A stretch of 7,819 bases of DNA from Flavobacteriaceae bacterium TMED121. Its GTDB lineage: Bacteria; Bacteroidota; Bacteroidia; Flavobacteriales; Flavobacteriaceae. Where the stretch lies: NCBI GenBank assembly GCA_002171295.2, contig NHFW02000006.1, forward strand, positions 31,066-38,884. The letters run 5' to 3'. The translations under genes were made by a program, and so were the position numbers. The notes beneath the pieces are model-generated. The model saw nothing but the letters and a program-made list of their open reading frames with translations, was not told the origin of the DNA and did no database searches. This document shows, in pieces, positions 6,507 to 7,819 of the stretch (the stretch's first letter is position 1; each line of letters begins with the position of its first letter).

Positions 6507-6533
6507 CAAAGATACTGGCTTTGATAAAATCAA
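6507..6533 (-). promoter_or_regulatory. Bacteroidota-type promoter for the hypothetical gene and pheS
   Basis: On the minus strand TATCTTTG (6514 down to 6507) is an exact match to the -7 consensus TAnnTTTG recognised by the Bacteroidota primary sigma factor. A TTG at 6533-6531 lies 16 bases upstream as a possible -33 element, slightly closer than usual. The box ends four bases before the GTG at 6502, so transcription would start at or very near the start codon, implying a leaderless or almost leaderless mRNA. A short inverted repeat, TTGAT-AAA-ATCAA at 6521-6533, lies in the spacer and could be an operator or chance. Confidence 0.55.
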
Positions 6534-6568
6534 GTACCTAATTCCTAAAAATAAAGTACTTTAGTAAG

Positions 6569-7078
6569 GTGAATATTATTGATATAATTATTACTCTTGC
6601 CTTAGTCTTTGGATTTTTAAAAGGTTTTACAAAAGGTTTTATAATTGAGGTTGCCAGCCTAGCTGCATTATTTTTAGGACTCTTAGGGGCGGTAAAATTT
6701 TCCAGTTTCATAGCTAAACAACTTGAAGTCTTTTTTGATTGGAACCCCATAGCGACACAAACTGTTTCTTATCTGTTAGTATTCATCCTGATTGTTTATG
6801 GGGTGTCTTTTTTAGCAAAAGTTTTGACGAAAATTTTAAGCCAGGCCTCCTTGGGACTAATTAATAAATTTCTTGGTTCTATTTTTGGCATTTTAAAATG
6901 GGCCATCCTGACTAGCGTAGTTTTATTTTTTATAATAAAAATAAATCAATGGATTCCTATTATTGACCAAGAAATGATTAGTAATTCTGTTTTATTTGAT
7001 CCTATTACCAAACTAGGAGAATACCTATTTAATTGGGGAAGTAAGTTTACTGAAGCCCTACCTGATGATCTTATTTAA
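6569..7078 (+). CDS. CvpA family membrane protein
   Basis: The 169-residue product matches the CvpA family, inner-membrane proteins named after a gene needed for colicin V production in E. coli and otherwise of poorly defined role. Four membrane helices are likely at about 3-17, 25-47, 64-88 and 105-124, with a short polar tail. The N-terminus MNIIDIIITLALVFGFLKGF and the Gly/Lys-rich GFLKGFTKGFIIEV at 15-28 are the family hallmark between helices 1 and 2. GLINKFLGSIFGILKW at 96-111 precedes helix 4 as expected. The start is a GTG at 6569; there is no ATG nearby, and homologues begin with the same MN-[IW]-[IL]-D-[IL]-I pattern, which fixes the start. It is divergent from the hypothetical gene across 66 bases. 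Its 3' end overlaps the convergent TPR/SH3 gene by 8 bases. The upstream TACTTTAG box (6557-6564) is one mismatch from a -7 element but has no clear -33 partner. Confidence 0.92.
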   Translation: MNIIDIIITLALVFGFLKGFTKGFIIEVASLAALFLGLLGAVKFSSFIAKQLEVFFDWNPIATQTVSYLLVFILIVYGVSFLAKVLTKILSQASLGLINKFLGSIFGILKWAILTSVVLFFIIKINQWIPIIDQEMISNSVLFDPITKLGEYLFNWGSKFTEALPDDLI

Positions 7079-7819
7079 AGCTTTTAAGACTTCTAACTTT
7101 ACCATCCTTGATCCAACCCTCTGAACCATTAGCGATTCTGATTTTTTGCCATTCTTGAAGGGCATCTAACATTTGAACTTTAGTCCCTTCGTGAAGTATA
7201 AATAAACCCTCTGCTCTTGAATTGGGTTCAGCCCAAACTTCAATCTTCTCATCAAATAAGATGCCGTGGGTTGTGGTAACTTCATCTGAGGATTTTACAA
7301 TTGAAATAGATACAGAACTAAGTAAAAACAAACCGATTAGTATCGAAATAACAAAGAAAATCCTTTTGATTGAGGGAGTTTTATTTTTCAAATAAAGTCC
7401 AAAAAAAATTACCAATAACCATGTCGAAATTACCACAAGTATTGACCATCCTTCTTGATCAAACAATCCAACTAAGCTTTCCTGAAATATTGTAATTTGT
7501 GACTTAGGCAATAACTCTACTGCATCGATAGCCATGTTTTGAGCAAAAGTACTATTGATTTTTATGTCTTCGTCCAATGGATTCAATTGTTTAGCTTTTT
7601 CAAAAAAGAAAATACTCTCCGCAACATTATTCAATCGGTAATAACAATTGGCAATGTTGAAATAAAGAGCTGCACTGTGTTCTCCTGATTCTAAAATTTC
7701 TTTGTAGAACATAGTCGCTTTTTCGAATTGACCAGCGTTATATGCTGTATTGCCATTTTCAAATGTCTGATTGATGTCTTGTCCAAACCCTAAAAACACA
7801 AACAGTAATAAAAAAAATA
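7071..7819 (-). CDS. batE: BatE-like TPR and SH3 domain protein (partial, start off the window)
   Basis: This looks like BatE, the last gene of the Bacteroidota Bat (aerotolerance) operon, whose proteins form an envelope-associated complex with VWA-domain partners BatA and BatB. The frame stays open through the right edge. Reading from the edge gives FFLLLFVFLGFGQD, a hydrophobic signal-peptide core, so the true start lies beyond 7819 and the GTG at 7799 is not the start. Numbered from that GTG, TPR repeats cover about 8-75 (NTAYNAGQFEKATMFYKEIL, then AALYFNIANCYYRLNNVAES). PLDEDIKINSTFAQNMAID at 74-92 and ELLPKS follow, as in BatE. Two membrane helices lie at about 119-137 and 147-167, and a bacterial SH3-like domain at about 174-236 (EVWAEPNS, EGWIKDGKVRSL). 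The other bat genes would be expected to the right and cannot be checked. If they are absent, a generic TPR/SH3 protein remains possible. Its stop overlaps the end of the cvpA-family gene. Confidence 0.88.
   Translation of the reverse strand, partial: FFLLLFVFLGFGQDINQTFENGNTAYNAGQFEKATMFYKEILESGEHSAALYFNIANCYYRLNNVAESIFFFEKAKQLNPLDEDIKINSTFAQNMAIDAVELLPKSQITIFQESLVGLFDQEGWSILVVISTWLLVIFFGLYLKNKTPSIKRIFFVISILIGLFLLSSVSISIVKSSDEVTTTHGILFDEKIEVWAEPNSRAEGLFILHEGTKVQMLDALQEWQKIRIANGSEGWIKDGKVRSLKSFK

Noticed and set aside
6538..6750. Minus-strand open frame of 70 codons opposite the cvpA-family gene
   Set aside because: It overlaps the divergent promoter region and the conserved CvpA N-terminus; no family resemblance.
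7797..7799. GTG as the start of the BatE-like protein
   Set aside because: It falls inside a hydrophobic signal-peptide core that continues in frame to the window edge, so the gene is partial.

Overview
The window looks like chromosomal housekeeping DNA from a low-GC member of the Bacteroidota. The main evidence is the order fabF - rnc - IPExxxVDY-family gene - pyk, which is characteristic of that phylum. Supporting evidence is the Bacteroidota-type GpsA ([17 protein letters not shown]), a BatE-like TPR/SH3 protein, the scarcity of Shine-Dalgarno sequences, and a TAnnTTTG promoter box. I cannot place it more finely from sequence alone; a marine Cytophagia- or Flavobacteriia-like lineage is a guess.

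Layout. (1) Positions 1-2890, plus strand: the 3' end of fabF (fatty-acid elongation), rnc (RNase III), a small IPExxxVDY-family protein and pyk (pyruvate kinase). They are packed with overlaps or gaps of a few bases and probably form one transcription unit. (2) Positions 2891-3104: a 214-base AT-rich intergenic stretch with a perfect 10-bp-arm inverted repeat just before the next gene. (3) Positions 3105-5106, plus strand: a CYTH-domain protein (probable inorganic triphosphatase), a four-helix membrane protein of unknown function, and gpsA (glycerol-3-phosphate dehydrogenase, phospholipid precursor supply). (4) Positions 5103-6502, minus strand: a small conserved hypothetical gene followed by pheS (phenylalanyl-tRNA synthetase alpha chain). 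pheS meets gpsA tail to tail with overlapping stop codons. (5) Positions 6569-7078, plus strand: a CvpA-family membrane protein, divergent from the hypothetical gene across 66 bases. (6) Positions 7071-7819, minus strand: a BatE-like TPR/SH3 protein whose start lies beyond the right edge and whose 3' end overlaps the cvpA-family gene.

The genes do not form a single pathway. They cover fatty-acid and phospholipid synthesis (fabF, gpsA), glycolysis (pyk), RNA processing (rnc) and translation (pheS). I found no mobile elements, CRISPR arrays, tRNA or rRNA genes, and no defence or biosynthetic system. The points most worth a second look are in the control signals: a -7-like box ending exactly four bases before several start codons, two divergent GTG starts, and the inverted repeat before the CYTH gene. 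A few family-level residue changes (RNase III, pyruvate kinase, the membrane protein) are also of interest. No novel multi-gene system is visible here.
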